DNA of 64,000 bases from Methylomonas sp. EFPC3 (GTDB lineage Bacteria; Pseudomonadota; Gammaproteobacteria; Methylococcales; Methylomonadaceae), in assembly GCF_029643245.1 (NCBI RefSeq), contig NZ_CP116398.1, positions 1,860,001 through 1,924,000 on the forward strand, given 5' to 3'. Below, in pieces: positions 51,220 to 61,755 of the stretch; within the stretch, counting starts at the first letter, position 1, and each line of letters begins with the position of its first letter. Both the position numbers and the translations under genes were made by a program. The notes beneath the pieces were generated by a model. It made no database searches. It was not told the origin of the DNA and worked only from the letters and a program-made list of their open reading frames with translations.

Positions 51220-52233
51220 TTATTTGGCGTTATGCAGCGCAATGGTGGTGTCCAACATACGGTTGGAGAAACCCCACTCGTTGTCGTACCAGGACAAGAC
51301 TTTAACGAAGTTACCGCCGGTCACTTTGGTCAGACCCGCTTCGTAAATCGACGAGTGCGGATTGTGGTTGAAATCGGAAGACACCAAAGGCTCATCGTTG
51401 ATCGCCAAAATGCCTTTCAAAGAACCGTTAGCCGCTTCGCGCAGAATGCTGTCGATTTCTTCCTTGGTGGTGTTGCGCGAGGCCTGGAAGCACAAATCGA
51501 CCACGGAAACGTTGATGGTCGGAACCCGCATGGCGAAACCGTCCAGTTTGCCTTTCATTTCCGGCAATACCAAACCCACTGCGGCAGCGGCGCCGGTTTT
51601 GGTCGGGATCATGGACTGGGTCGCAGAACGGGCGCGGTGCAAATCGCTGTGATAAACGTCGGTCAGCACTTGGTCGTTGGTGTAAGAGTGGATCGTGGTC
51701 ATCAAACCGTGGTCGACGCCGATGGTGTCCATCAACGGTTTAACCAGCGGTGCCAAGCAGTTGGTGGTGCAAGACGCGTTGGAAATCACGGTGTCGGACG
51801 CTTTCAGGGTTTGGTGGTTGACGCCGTAAACCACGGTGGCGTCGACATCGTTACCGCCCGGAGCGGAAATGATGACTTTTTTGGCGCCGGCAGAAATGTG
51901 CGCGGAGGCTTTGGCTTTGCTGGTAAAGAAACCGGTGCACTCGTGCACGACGTCGATGCCCAGTTCACCCCAAGGCAATTTAGCCGGATCGCGCTCGGCG
52001 AAAACCCGGATGCGGTCGCCATTAACCACAATGTAATCGCCATCCACTGTCACATCAAACGGGAATTTGCCATGAACGGTGTCGTATTTGGTCAAATGCG
52101 CATTGGTTTTGGAATCGCCCAAATCGTTGATCGCAACCACTTGAATTTCGTTGGTGCGACCGGCCTCGTACAGTGCGCGCAGAACATTGCGACCGATACG
52201 GCCGTAACCGTTAATTGCAACTTTAATTGCCAT
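51220..52233 (-). CDS. gap: Glyceraldehyde-3-phosphate dehydrogenase, type I
   Basis: GAPDH oxidises glyceraldehyde 3-phosphate with NAD+ and phosphate. From the ATG at 52233, preceded by GGAGA, the protein is 337 residues, the family length. It begins [20 protein letters not shown], has the catalytic Cys155 in SNASCTTNC and the His in [11 protein letters not shown], and the phosphate-binding [14 protein letters not shown]. The longer upstream frame lacks a ribosome binding site. It leads pyk in the same transcript. Confidence 0.97.
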   Translation of the reverse strand: MAIKVAINGYGRIGRNVLRALYEAGRTNEIQVVAINDLGDSKTNAHLTKYDTVHGKFPFDVTVDGDYIVVNGDRIRVFAERDPAKLPWGELGIDVVHECTGFFTSKAKASAHISAGAKKVIISAPGGNDVDATVVYGVNHQTLKASDTVISNASCTTNCLAPLVKPLMDTIGVDHGLMTTIHSYTNDQVLTDVYHSDLHRARSATQSMIPTKTGAAAAVGLVLPEMKGKLDGFAMRVPTINVSVVDLCFQASRNTTKEEIDSILREAANGSLKGILAINDEPLVSSDFNHNPHSSIYEAGLTKVTGGNFVKVLSWYDNEWGFSNRMLDTTIALHNAK

Positions 52234-52423
52234 AGAATTTTCTCCGGGATGATTGTGAAGGACTGGGGTTGAGATGTGCCGAAAGCACCAAAAATTCGGC
52301 AGATTGTAGCAAACCCTGGCAAACAACGTCTACCGCCGCGACCGGATTAGCGCCGCTCGCCGCTGCCGCACCTACTCAACTACGTTACAATTGCGCTCCA
52401 TTCCCGACTGCAGACAACCGCTC

Positions 52424-53332
52424 ATGCAAATCCAGTGGTACCCCGGCCATATGCACAAGGCCAGCAAAGAAATCAAATATGCGCTGCCTGAGATCGATCT
52501 GCTGATCGAGATCCTCGACGCCCGCATCCCTTACAGCAGTCAAAACCCGATGCTGGCCAGACTGCGCGGCAGCAAACCCTGTATCCGGGTATTGAACAAA
52601 ACCGACCTGGCCGATCCGGAACTGACCAAGCAGTGGCAGGCGTATCTGGAACGCGAGCAAGCGGTGAAAACCCTGGCGGTAACCACGCAACAACCCGACA
52701 AAATCAAACAGATCATTGACCTGTGCGGCAAAATGCTGCCGGAAAAAACCGCCGCCGGCAAAGTGGTCAGAACCATGATCATGGGCATCCCGAATGTCGG
52801 CAAATCGACCATCATCAACGTACTGGCCGGCAGGACCATCGCCAAAACCGGCAACGAACCGGCCGTGACCAAACAGCAACAACGCATCAACCTGGGCAAG
52901 AATATCGTGCTGTCCGACACGCCTGGCGTACTGTGGCCTAACGTCGAGAACCGGCACAGCGGTTACCGGCTGGCCGCCACCGGTGCCGTCAAGGATACCG
53001 CGTTCGAACACGCCGATATTGCTTTGTATACGCTGGATTACCTGCGTCGTGTGTATCCGGAACTAATGCGCCAACGCTATCGAATGGAAACCCTAGCGGA
53101 AGAATCGCAGGCCTTGCTGGAAGCGATAGGTGCCAAACGCGGCTGCTTGCGCGCCGGCGGCATCGTCGAACTGGACAAGGCGGCCAAACTGCTACTGACC
53201 GAGTTGCGTGCCGGCACTATCGGCCGAATCACACTGGAAACTCCGGAGATGATAGAGGCCGAGATGATGGAAATGGCCTCGATCCGCGCCGAAAAAGCCG
53301 CCGAGCGCGAAACGCGCCGACAGCGCTCCTGA
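52424..53332 (+). CDS. ylqF: Ribosome biogenesis GTPase YlqF (RbgA-like)
   Basis: YlqF/RbgA acts in late 50S assembly. The 302-residue product (ATG at 52424) has the circularly permuted GTPase order of its family: G4 NKTD at residues 58-61 comes before G1 GIPNVGKST at 121-129 and G3 DTPG at 165-168. The start WYPGHMHKASKEI is the family N terminus, and a helical RNA-binding tail ends the protein. The first in-frame ATG, 11 codons upstream, lacks a family match. It is divergent from gap and is followed by an unrelated gene. Confidence 0.93.
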   Translation: MQIQWYPGHMHKASKEIKYALPEIDLLIEILDARIPYSSQNPMLARLRGSKPCIRVLNKTDLADPELTKQWQAYLEREQAVKTLAVTTQQPDKIKQIIDLCGKMLPEKTAAGKVVRTMIMGIPNVGKSTIINVLAGRTIAKTGNEPAVTKQQQRINLGKNIVLSDTPGVLWPNVENRHSGYRLAATGAVKDTAFEHADIALYTLDYLRRVYPELMRQRYRMETLAEESQALLEAIGAKRGCLRAGGIVELDKAAKLLLTELRAGTIGRITLETPEMIEAEMMEMASIRAEKAAERETRRQRS

Positions 53333-53485
53333 CCGGCGCCAATGCGCAATCGGGCCGCGGCCGACGGTTCAGGCGTTGAAAATCGGCGCAGCTTGCCCCA
53401 CATCGTTCCGGAACCTTTAAGCTACCCCTGGGGTCTGCTGCGCAACCGCTGAGCGGCCAATATTCTCAAAAACGGAGCCATTCGA

Positions 53486-54127
53486 ATGAATCCTCAAGAA
53501 CGCGATCAACTCAACCTGTTCTTAAAACAATTGACCGAGGCCAGAATCAGCGCCAAAGATGCGGAAGCCGCGCAGTTGATTGCCGACGGCGTCGCCAAAC
53601 AACCCGATGCCGCCTACCTGCTGGTGCAACGGGCCATGTTACTCGAACAAGCGTTGAACAGCGCCAAAAGCCAGATCGCCGACCTGCAACAGCAATTGCA
53701 AAATAGCGCCGCGACGGCACCGCGCGGCGGATTTTTGAGCAACGATCCGTGGGCGGCAGCACCAGCTGCTGACGGCGTTCCCGGCGTCGGCAATTACCAG
53801 GTGCCGCGCAACGCGCCGATGCCACCGCAAGCCAGCGCGTTCGGCGGCGGCTCGAGCTTTCTGGGCAACATCGCCACCACTGCCGCCGGCGTGGTCGCCG
53901 GATCGTTTCTATATCAAGGCATCGAAAGCCTATTGGGCCACCACGGCGGCGGCCAATCGCTGTGGAGCCAATCCCCGCACGATAGCTTGGCGGAACCGAC
54001 GGTCATCAACAACTACTACGGCGACGAGGCGATTGCCGCCGCGACCGCGGACGAGCCGAACGATTATGCCAGCGACGGATCGAACGACTTCGATACCGCC
54101 GGCTCCGACGACTCCGACTGGATTTAG
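53486..54127 (+). CDS. DUF2076 family protein
   Basis: The 213-residue protein starts MNPQERDQLNLFLKQLTEAR, the DUF2076 signature, with a coiled helix (SAKSQIADLQQQLQNS), then a Gly/Pro/Ala-rich middle containing FGGGSSFLGNIATTAAGVVAGSFLYQG near residues 113-139, and a very acidic C terminus (about 165-213). The family is periplasmic-ligand-binding in description but of unknown function; there is no signal peptide here. A GAGCC ribosome binding site precedes the ATG. The gene is followed by a terminator-type hairpin. Confidence 0.82.
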   Translation: MNPQERDQLNLFLKQLTEARISAKDAEAAQLIADGVAKQPDAAYLLVQRAMLLEQALNSAKSQIADLQQQLQNSAATAPRGGFLSNDPWAAAPAADGVPGVGNYQVPRNAPMPPQASAFGGGSSFLGNIATTAAGVVAGSFLYQGIESLLGHHGGGQSLWSQSPHDSLAEPTVINNYYGDEAIAAATADEPNDYASDGSNDFDTAGSDDSDWI

Positions 54128-54135
54128 CCTATGGA

Positions 54136-54175
54136 CTGGCCCGAGCCGAAACTTTGAAGTATCGGCCCGGGCCAG
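54136..54175 (+). terminator. Terminator-like hairpin after the DUF2076 gene
   Basis: A 14-base-pair GC-rich stem with a single A-C mismatch (CTGGCCCGAGCCGA with TCGGCCCGGGCCAG) and a 12-base loop, starting 8 bases after the stop codon. There is no T run. The rest of the gap to 54386 holds a small CCGGC-GCAA-GCCGG hairpin (54316-54329) in the leader of the next gene. Confidence 0.5.
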
Positions 54176-54385
54176 CGCGTCAGCCACCTACCAAGCCACA
54201 AAACCACTAGCGCCAAACTCGCTCCGTCCTCAACTCCCAGCAAGGCGGAAGCTCGCTGTGACTGCGGGCGTCACCGCCTTCCTTCCCCAAAAATATGGTC
54301 TACACTTTCGAAAAACCGGCGCAAGCCGGCGAATCATCTAGCCTAGCAGCCGTCTGATACGCCTTCAACCTTTGGAAAATCTTTA

Positions 54386-56377
54386 ATGCAACTCACCATA
54401 CGGAACAAATTGATCGCCAGCTTTTCGGCTCTGGTACTGATCTTAGTCATATTCGGGCTGTTAGCCTGGATCTATATCGGCCGGTTGGGATCAAGTCTCG
54501 ACGAAATCGCAGAATGGAAGGTGCCGGCCGTTAAACTGGCCGTCGACGTGCACGCCGGCGCCTACGACGCGACGATAGAGCAGCTCAATTACCTGCTCTA
54601 CGAACGCGAGGAAACCTATAGCCGCGCCAAGCAGGTGTTGAACACCATGGACGACAACCTGAACAAAGTCGACAGTATAGGCAACACCTTTTCCGATAAA
54701 GCCTTGTTGGAACAATCGGCTTCAGTACGCAACAATGTCAAAGATTTCCGCGAGTTATACGATAACGGCGTCGCCGCATTGAAAAACAATCGGCAAGCGG
54801 TCGACACCATGGTCAACAGCGGCAGAGCGGTACTGGCCGAAGCCGACGCCTTTGCCGAAAAGCAAGAAACGGAATATGCCAAACTGTTGGAAAACGGCGC
54901 CAGCCAGACCGAACTGAACGGCAAGGTACAAAAATACATTCTGGTCAACCGCATCAAGTCGCTGGCGCAGACCATCATTCAACACGAAAAGGAAGAACGG
55001 CTGTACAAGGACCGCCAGTATTACCAACAAATGCAGCAGGAATTACCGGCACTGATGGTGTTGTACGACAAACTCGCCGCAATTACGCCCGAACCGACCG
55101 AACACGAACGCATCGATAAAGCTCGGGCCGAAACCGCAAAATACCAAAACGCCGCGGCGCAATGGATCGACAACGACACCCGCCTGAAACAAATCGTCGC
55201 CAAAATGGACCAAATCGCCGCCAGCGCCCGGCAATCGGCCGCCGCCGCGGAACAGGACGGCTGGAGTAAAGCTCAGGAAATCGCCGGCAAAACCGTGGCG
55301 CTGGTCGGCCAGGCCAATACCATCATCGTGGTGTGTCTGATCTTGGGCATTGTCATCGGCGTCGGGATGGCGTTCACCGTGCCGACTAACATAGTCAATT
55401 CGATCAATGCGCTCAGCAAATTCGCCAAAGCCTTCGGCACCGGCAACCTCACCGTCCGCACCCGATTCTCGCCCAGCGACGAAATCGGCGTCATGGCGCA
55501 AGACTTCGACCACGCCGCAGAAAGTATTCACAAAATTGTCGGCAAGGTCAGCGGCTACTCGCAAACCTTACAACGGAATGCCGAAGTACTGCTGCGGGCC
55601 GTAGAGAACAACTCAGCCGGGGCTCAGTCGCAAAAAGAATATATCGAACAGGTTGCGTCGGCCATGACGGAAATGGCTGCTGCGGTGCAAGCGGTGGCCC
55701 GCAATGCTTCGCAGGCGGCCGGAGCCGCGGCGGAAACCGACCGCCAAGCCCGCGCCGGGCAGACCGTGGTGCAGCAGGCAGTCGGCTCGATAAACGCACT
55801 GGCCCGAGAAATTGCCGATGCGGCGGGAACGGTCAGCAATCTGGAAAACCACGTCAACGACATCAGCAGCATTCTGGATGTGATTCGGAGCGTTTCCGAA
55901 CAAACCAATCTGCTGGCGCTGAACGCGGCGATTGAAGCGGCCCGCGCCGGAGAACACGGCCGCGGCTTCGCCGTGGTCGCCGACGAAGTACGTACGCTGG
56001 CCAGCCGCACGCAGTCATCGACCAGCGAAATCCAGAGCATGATAGAAAAGCTGCAATCAGGCTCGAAACAAGCCGTCGTCGCGATGAATGCCAGCCGGAC
56101 ACTGGCCGAACAGAGCGTGGAAAAAGCTCAGGCATCGGGTCAGGCCCTGGGCGCAATTACCCAGTCGGTGGCGACCATCAGCACGATGAACACCCAGATC
56201 GCCACCTCTGCCGAGCAACAAAATGCGGTGACCGAGGAAGTCAGCCATACCGTGATCAAGATCACCGAGATCGCCGAAACCGGCGTCGATACTGCAAGGG
56301 CCTCGCTGAAATCCGGCATAGAATTGACCGATCTGGCCAAGGAACTGGAACAAGCGGTGTCGCAATTCAAGGTATAA
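54386..56377 (+). CDS. Methyl-accepting chemotaxis protein
   Basis: A 663-residue chemoreceptor. An N-terminal membrane segment (about 11-32), a helical periplasmic sensor of about 270 residues with no Cache signature (most like an HBM-type four-helix bundle), a second membrane segment (about 311-335), a HAMP region and then the signalling domain. The hairpin tip is [19 protein letters not shown] at about 505-523, identical to the MCP consensus, followed by [18 protein letters not shown]. There is no C-terminal CheR-binding pentapeptide. The ligand cannot be deduced. No che genes are nearby. Confidence 0.95.
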   Translation: MQLTIRNKLIASFSALVLILVIFGLLAWIYIGRLGSSLDEIAEWKVPAVKLAVDVHAGAYDATIEQLNYLLYEREETYSRAKQVLNTMDDNLNKVDSIGNTFSDKALLEQSASVRNNVKDFRELYDNGVAALKNNRQAVDTMVNSGRAVLAEADAFAEKQETEYAKLLENGASQTELNGKVQKYILVNRIKSLAQTIIQHEKEERLYKDRQYYQQMQQELPALMVLYDKLAAITPEPTEHERIDKARAETAKYQNAAAQWIDNDTRLKQIVAKMDQIAASARQSAAAAEQDGWSKAQEIAGKTVALVGQANTIIVVCLILGIVIGVGMAFTVPTNIVNSINALSKFAKAFGTGNLTVRTRFSPSDEIGVMAQDFDHAAESIHKIVGKVSGYSQTLQRNAEVLLRAVENNSAGAQSQKEYIEQVASAMTEMAAAVQAVARNASQAAGAAAETDRQARAGQTVVQQAVGSINALAREIADAAGTVSNLENHVNDISSILDVIRSVSEQTNLLALNAAIEAARAGEHGRGFAVVADEVRTLASRTQSSTSEIQSMIEKLQSGSKQAVVAMNASRTLAEQSVEKAQASGQALGAITQSVATISTMNTQIATSAEQQNAVTEEVSHTVIKITEIAETGVDTARASLKSGIELTDLAKELEQAVSQFKV

Positions 56378-56437
56378 GCCCGGACTACCGGCCGCGACAG
56401 GGTTCCGCCGGCCGGTAACTGGCGGATTTCACAGCGA

Positions 56438-59400
56438 TCAAAATCCCCAGAATTCGACGTTTTCGAACGAAAACGACTCGCTGGGCGGCAGCTTTTCGCT
56501 CAATTCCAGCAGTCGGATCGGCTTTTCGATGCCGTAGCCCTGGCAAAAGTCCACCCCTATCCCTTTCAATAGCGTCCTGATTTCGTCGTTCTCGACGTAT
56601 TCGGCGATAGTTTGCAAGCCCATGGAATGAGCAATTTCGTTCATCGACTTGACAATGGCAACGTCGGCCTTGTTGTTATGCATGTCTTTGACAAAAGCGC
56701 CGTCTATCTTCAGATAATCGACGTTGAGATTTTTCAGGTAGGAATAGGACGAGTATCCGGAACCGAAATCGTCGAGCGAAAATTTACAGCCGAACTGTTT
56801 GATCGCGCCGATAAATTTCTTGGTAAATCCCAAATTTTCCGCCGCCACGGTTTCAGTGATTTCGAACGTGATTTTTTCGCAAGGTACGCTGCCTGCCGCC
56901 AACACCGATTTCAGAAACTCCAGAAAATCCTCGCTATTGATCGACTGCCCGGACAGATTGATCGAGAAACCGTCGATTCTATTGAATAACTCGCGATTGT
57001 TACCGATCCAGTCGAATACATTGCTGACCACCCATTGATCGATTTCCGGCATGCGCTGACAACGTTCCACCGCAGGGATGAAATGGTCGGGGGCAATGAC
57101 ATTGCCGTCCTCGCCGGTGACGCCAAGCAATATCTCGTAATGCAAATGGCTGGCGGTGACGGGATCGGTGCCTGCGATCATCTGGCAACGGGCAAACAAA
57201 CGGTTTTCGGCAAAAACTTTGTCGATCCGGCCGATCCATTCGTGCAGCTTTTCCTGATAACGCAAATTCTCGTCATCGCTGGAAAACACCAATACATTGT
57301 TCGGCCCTGAGCGTTCGGCCGACATGCTGGCTGAATCCGCCCGCCGCAGCAATTCCTGTACGTCGTAGCATTCGGCGGCGAACGGCACCAAACCCAGGCT
57401 GACGCTGATCGAAAAGCTGCTTTCCTGCCATTGAAAATGTGCCTCGTTAACCACTTTCACCAGCTTACGCGCCGACGCCAAACCCTCCGCCGCGGAACAG
57501 TTCTTGAACAAAATCGCGAACGATTCATCGCCCAACCGCGCCAGCAAATCGTTACGCTCGACGTGTTGCGATAGCGTTGCCGCCAAACTCTTCAACAACT
57601 GCTCGACCCCGACAGTACCGCAAATATTGGCGATCACCCGCAAGTCCAAGACTTCCATATGGCACAGCATATGGTGGGCGTCACCGATTCTGGCGGTCTC
57701 GTTCTTGAGCTGCTTACTGAACTCGTCCCTGGTAAACAGTTCGGTCACCGGATCGTGCGTGGCATTGAACAGCAGTTTTTCATGCATCTTCTGCAGCATC
57801 AAATTGGTCGTTCTATCGACCAAGGGCGAATCCAGACTTTCCATTTTTATGGCTTCGCCTTTACGCATCAGGTCGGCCAGCTCCTCCCTGCTCAACTCCA
57901 ATTTATTCAGGCCGTCTCGGTTCACAAACACATACAATTGCAACAAATCACCGACCCACACCAATTTCATCGATTCGAAGCCTTGGCCGTCGCGCAGCAA
58001 GGTAAACCAATCGCCAACACTGAGCTGCTCGACCTGCGCCATCCAGGCGTCTTCCTTGAGCGGGCGCTCTTTATGACTTCCGGTATCGGCCGGCGGAATT
58101 CTGACCGTCTCGACCGGTTTGCGTACCTTCGGGTCGCCGCTACCCAGCAACAACGCGGTCAATTCATCGACCACACTGTCCAGTAAAAACACGTTGGTAC
58201 ATACCGAGGTCAACTGCTCCTTGACGTAATCCAGCGTGGTCTGGATCGTCGCCGCCTGGATTTTCAGCATCGAATCCTGTTCGAACAGCCAGAACAATAG
58301 GTCGTCGAACACCTTCAAATAGGTGCGTTTTTCCTCGGGTTTACGTTCGCAGTTCAATTCGGCGATCAGCAGCAGGTGTTGCCAGCCGTATTGCAATAAT
58401 TCCGGGATGACTTTAGGCACCACCCGGCCGGCAATACGCTTGTCGATTTCGTCCTGTACCGAATGCCGGGCCTTTTCCAGCTTCTGTTGGCCTTCGTAAG
58501 TTTCTATGATGCGTTTGACATTGGTATCGACCGATCGGGTCACTTGCCGGGTAAGTTCGCCCAACTCGCGCTCGGCTTGCTTGAAGACCTCGGGGTTGGT
58601 TTGAGATTCGCTATTGATCCGGGCAACAATATCGTCTACCGCGGTTTTAATATTGATATTTTTTACCACCCGATTACTTTTGACCGCAGGCTCCAATACC
58701 GACAATTGGTTCAAAATGCTTTTTACCGGATGTAAATCGGCGTTTAAAAAATCGTCGCCGCGCAATGCCAGAGACAGTAAAGGCAAGTGGATACGTTCCA
58801 GCGCCGGTTTGATCTCGGACTCGGGCGCCACGTCGTTGAACAAGGTTTCGAAAAACCGGCCATAGAGATCCAGATGTTGCATATCGGACGCGGAAATCGA
58901 TTTCGCCCCCAGCCCCAAGCCGCTCAGCGTATCCTGCAAGCGCTTTTTCAGCAGCGACGCATCCCAGTGCAACTTGGGTTCTCCGGCCAGATTTTCCTGC
59001 AACCGGGCGATGGCCGTGGCAATTTCGTCGCGGTCGAACAGCGCCGCGGCCGACGCCTGACGCGCGGTCGCGGCAGGTGCGGCAAGCTCGGGATAGTCGA
59101 TGCCGGTCTCGGTCAACAAATCCAGCAACGTTGCCGCGACCTGGCCTAGCGGCCGCCGTTCCCGCGTGTCGCCGCCTCCCGTTACCTGGCTCAATTCAGT
59201 GGGCGTTTGCTGTTCGCCGAACCCTGAGCGGTTGGCGACGTTCCCGCCGCCAAGCCCCCTGGATTTGCCGATATCGCTCCAATGCGGCTGCCGCGGAGTT
59301 CTCTTGTCCGCAGATTGGTTCCGCGACAAAAACATGTAAGTTTTCTGGTAAACGCCGTTCAAGTCATTGAATAGCACCTTGCCGAATGCGCTATAGACCA

Positions 59401-60289
59401 GGCTATTGATTTTCCGCGTCAAATCCAGCTGGATCACCAACTCGCGAAAACTGTCGCACAACACCGCTGGGCTGAGGGGGTTAACGACGCCACTCTCGCT
59501 GAAACCGAATATCCGGCCGATCTCGCCGGCGACCAGATTGATTTGCTCGTCGTAATGGTTAGCCAGCTTTCTGATGATCAACGACATATTCAGCCAGTCT
59601 TCGAAGTCCTCTTTCTCGACCAGGGAAAGCACGCTGTAGTCGGGAATCAAACGCTCTTTATCCGGCTCGTTCCGGGCAATGCCGTCGACATGGGACAATA
59701 CCGAAGTACAGAATTCGCTGATAAACGTTTCCCGCCCGGTTTTCAATACCGTGATTAAATCGTCGAGCATCGACTGATTGGTAAAGCATTCGCTGTATTG
59801 ACTGGAGTCGGCGATATAGTTGCCCACCATCTCGTAGTAGTGGTTCAGCACCGGCGGCAGGTTTTCGATCAAGAACACCTTGAACAGATTTCTCAACTTC
59901 TCCTGATCCAACTTACCCGGCTGGTTCTGGTTTCCGGGTGCCAACAACGCATTCAATGGCGCGCTGGCATATTTTTTCAATGCATTAAACGTATCCCGCG
60001 GCATATCCTCGACCGCGACGCCGATGCCACCGCCGGCAACATGTAAGGCGCGGGCATCGATCCGATATTTCTCGCCGTTGGCCGCCGAATCCAGGGAAAA
60101 CTGGATTTTCACCGCTTTGTCCAATGGTATTTGCTCGGGCGCCTTCAGCGCCAAGAAAAATCCGCCCAAGCAAAAATCCAAAATCACCGCGTCGAACTGC
60201 AAACGGTTATCGACCACCAACACGGCTTCCAGCTCGATCGGATAGCGAATGTACCTGCGCTGTTTTTGTTTATTAATGTTGGTAGGCAT
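56438..60289 (-). CDS. PilZ-DUF1631-GGDEF-EAL c-di-GMP signalling protein
   Basis: A 1283-residue protein from the ATG at 60289 (a TTG start 19 codons upstream is less likely). Domains in order: PilZ (about 10-115; RRYIRYP with DFCLGGF in place of the usual D/NxSxxG), a long DUF1631-type region (about 130-780), a GGDEF-like domain (near 920) with GDESF instead of GGDEF, so probably not a cyclase, and an EAL-type domain (about 1045-1275). The EAL signature is EIL, with the downstream metal and base residues present (DDFGSGYSSYSYL, EITETVA, AEYVENDE), so phosphodiesterase activity is plausible. It likely binds c-di-GMP through PilZ and breaks it down. Confidence 0.88.
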   Translation of the reverse strand: MPTNINKQKQRRYIRYPIELEAVLVVDNRLQFDAVILDFCLGGFFLALKAPEQIPLDKAVKIQFSLDSAANGEKYRIDARALHVAGGGIGVAVEDMPRDTFNALKKYASAPLNALLAPGNQNQPGKLDQEKLRNLFKVFLIENLPPVLNHYYEMVGNYIADSSQYSECFTNQSMLDDLITVLKTGRETFISEFCTSVLSHVDGIARNEPDKERLIPDYSVLSLVEKEDFEDWLNMSLIIRKLANHYDEQINLVAGEIGRIFGFSESGVVNPLSPAVLCDSFRELVIQLDLTRKINSLVYSAFGKVLFNDLNGVYQKTYMFLSRNQSADKRTPRQPHWSDIGKSRGLGGGNVANRSGFGEQQTPTELSQVTGGGDTRERRPLGQVAATLLDLLTETGIDYPELAAPAATARQASAAALFDRDEIATAIARLQENLAGEPKLHWDASLLKKRLQDTLSGLGLGAKSISASDMQHLDLYGRFFETLFNDVAPESEIKPALERIHLPLLSLALRGDDFLNADLHPVKSILNQLSVLEPAVKSNRVVKNINIKTAVDDIVARINSESQTNPEVFKQAERELGELTRQVTRSVDTNVKRIIETYEGQQKLEKARHSVQDEIDKRIAGRVVPKVIPELLQYGWQHLLLIAELNCERKPEEKRTYLKVFDDLLFWLFEQDSMLKIQAATIQTTLDYVKEQLTSVCTNVFLLDSVVDELTALLLGSGDPKVRKPVETVRIPPADTGSHKERPLKEDAWMAQVEQLSVGDWFTLLRDGQGFESMKLVWVGDLLQLYVFVNRDGLNKLELSREELADLMRKGEAIKMESLDSPLVDRTTNLMLQKMHEKLLFNATHDPVTELFTRDEFSKQLKNETARIGDAHHMLCHMEVLDLRVIANICGTVGVEQLLKSLAATLSQHVERNDLLARLGDESFAILFKNCSAAEGLASARKLVKVVNEAHFQWQESSFSISVSLGLVPFAAECYDVQELLRRADSASMSAERSGPNNVLVFSSDDENLRYQEKLHEWIGRIDKVFAENRLFARCQMIAGTDPVTASHLHYEILLGVTGEDGNVIAPDHFIPAVERCQRMPEIDQWVVSNVFDWIGNNRELFNRIDGFSINLSGQSINSEDFLEFLKSVLAAGSVPCEKITFEITETVAAENLGFTKKFIGAIKQFGCKFSLDDFGSGYSSYSYLKNLNVDYLKIDGAFVKDMHNNKADVAIVKSMNEIAHSMGLQTIAEYVENDEIRTLLKGIGVDFCQGYGIEKPIRLLELSEKLPPSESFSFENVEFWGF

Positions 60290-60722
60290 GTAAAGCGAAA
60301 ATTGAAATTCTATCGATCGCGAAAATCCGCCGCGGGGATCGAACAAGACCGACTTGGGCAGCCCGTCCGGGCAGGAAACAATAGTTACCCGACGCGAGCG
60401 ATACCAGAACAGCCGGGGTGAAGCCGTCTAACAAGGGCGCTAACTCTAAAATCGAATACTACATCAGCTCTCCGGAACTCACAAATAACGGCAAAGCCTC
60501 TCAAAACAGCCTCCTCGACACTAAATCCAAAGACTTAACCCGGCACCGCTAGTGAGGCGCTCCCTCGGGAATGTATCGATCTTAACCAGAAACATCCCGT
60601 GTCTCCTGTGTACAATAATAGTCGGTAGCTGCAGGAATGCCTTTGTAAAAACTTGCCCGAACACGACCCCGCCGCCCGCTAGAGCAAAACCCTGGTTCCA
60701 GCCACAACTCGCCAAGCACAGC
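60290..60722. other. Divergent intergenic region between the PilZ-EAL gene and dusA
   Basis: About 430 bases between two divergent genes. No further gene is supported. The frame 60552-60722 is open and in phase with dusA, but lacks any family match, so the ATG at 60723 is preferred. No clear -10/-35 pair or terminator is seen; the dusA promoter must lie here. Confidence 0.4.
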
Positions 60723-61716
60723 ATGACAAATACCCCATCCGTCCCGCCGCCGTTTGCGGCATCCCGCTTTAGCGTCGCGCCAATGTTGGACTGGACCGAT
60801 CGCCATTGCCGTTATTTTCACCGCTTATTAAGCCGGCACGCCCTGCTGTATAGCGAAATGGTGACCACCGGCGCAATATTGCAAGGTAATGCCGAACGGC
60901 ATTTGCAACGCGACGCGGCTGAACACCCGGTCGCCTTGCAATTGGGCGGCAGCAATCCACGGGAACTGGCGCAATGCGCCCGTATCGGCGCCGGCTACGG
61001 CTATGCCGAAATCAATTTAAACGTCGGCTGCCCCAGTGACCGGGTGCAAAACGGCCGCTTCGGCGCCTGCCTGATGGCCGAACCGCAATTGGTCGCCGAT
61101 TGTGTCGCGGCCATGCGCGATGCGGTTTCGATTCCGGTGACGGTCAAATCCCGCATCGGCATCGACGACCGCGACTCCTATACCGAATTGGTCGATTTCA
61201 TCGCGACAGTCGCCCGTGCCGGATGTAAAACCTTCATCGTCCACGCTCGCAAGGCTTGGCTGTCCGGTTTGTCGCCGAAAGAAAACCGCGAGATTCCGCC
61301 ATTACGTTATGGCGTGGTGTTCCAGTTGAAGCAAGATTTTCCGGAACTTGAGATTGTGATAAATGGTGGCATTAATACCCTGGATACGGCCGAAGCTTTA
61401 TTGAGCCAAGTTGACGGCGTCATGCTCGGCCGCGAGGTTTACCATAACCCGTTCCTGCTGGTGCAGGTAGACGCTCGGATTTTTCCGGGATGAACGGCCG
61501 CTACCCAGCCGGCGGCAGATCTTGATGGCGATGCAGGATTACATAGAACAGCAAATTCGGTCAGGCCAACGTCTGCATAACATCACCCGGCACATGCTCG
61601 GCTTGTTCCACGGCGTAGACGGAGCCCGCGCCTGGCGCCGGCATCTGAGCGAGAATGCCAGCAAACCCGGCGCCGGTTTTGAGGTGGTTTTGGACGCTCT
61701 GGCATTTACTTTTTGA
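60723..61716 (+). pseudogene. dusA: tRNA-dihydrouridine(20/20a) synthase DusA, interrupted by a one-base shift
   Basis: DusA reduces U20 and U20a of tRNA with FMN and NADPH. The first frame (60723-61493, 256 residues) has [54 protein letters not shown] with the catalytic Cys, and [10 protein letters not shown], then stops early. The missing C terminus (HNITRHMLGLFHGVDGARAW, then WRRHLSENASKPGAG) lies at about 61522-61716 in the +1 frame. Removing one T from the T5 run at 61480-61484 restores [18 protein letters not shown] and a 330-residue protein. The defect sits in a homopolymer, so sequencing error is likely; a genuine inactivating mutation cannot be excluded. Confidence 0.85.
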
Positions 61717-61727
61717 TCCTGTATACT
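61699..61727 (+). promoter_or_regulatory. Candidate promoter of folE-hemH
   Basis: A -10 TATACT at 61722-61727 and a -35-like CTGGCA at 61699-61704 with a 17-base spacer, ending 28 bases before the folE ATG. It overlaps the end of dusA. A GGGGCGGCG ribosome binding site precedes the folE ATG. Confidence 0.45.
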
Positions 61728-61755
61728 CACGGCATTTTTTTACCCAGGGGCGGCG

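Noticed and set aside
54176-54385. Possible c-di-GMP riboswitch in the leader of the chemoreceptor gene
   Set aside because: A GCAA-capped hairpin and CGCAAGCC resemble parts of the GEMM motif, but the flanking helices and conserved loops do not line up. A covariance-model search (RF01051) would settle it.
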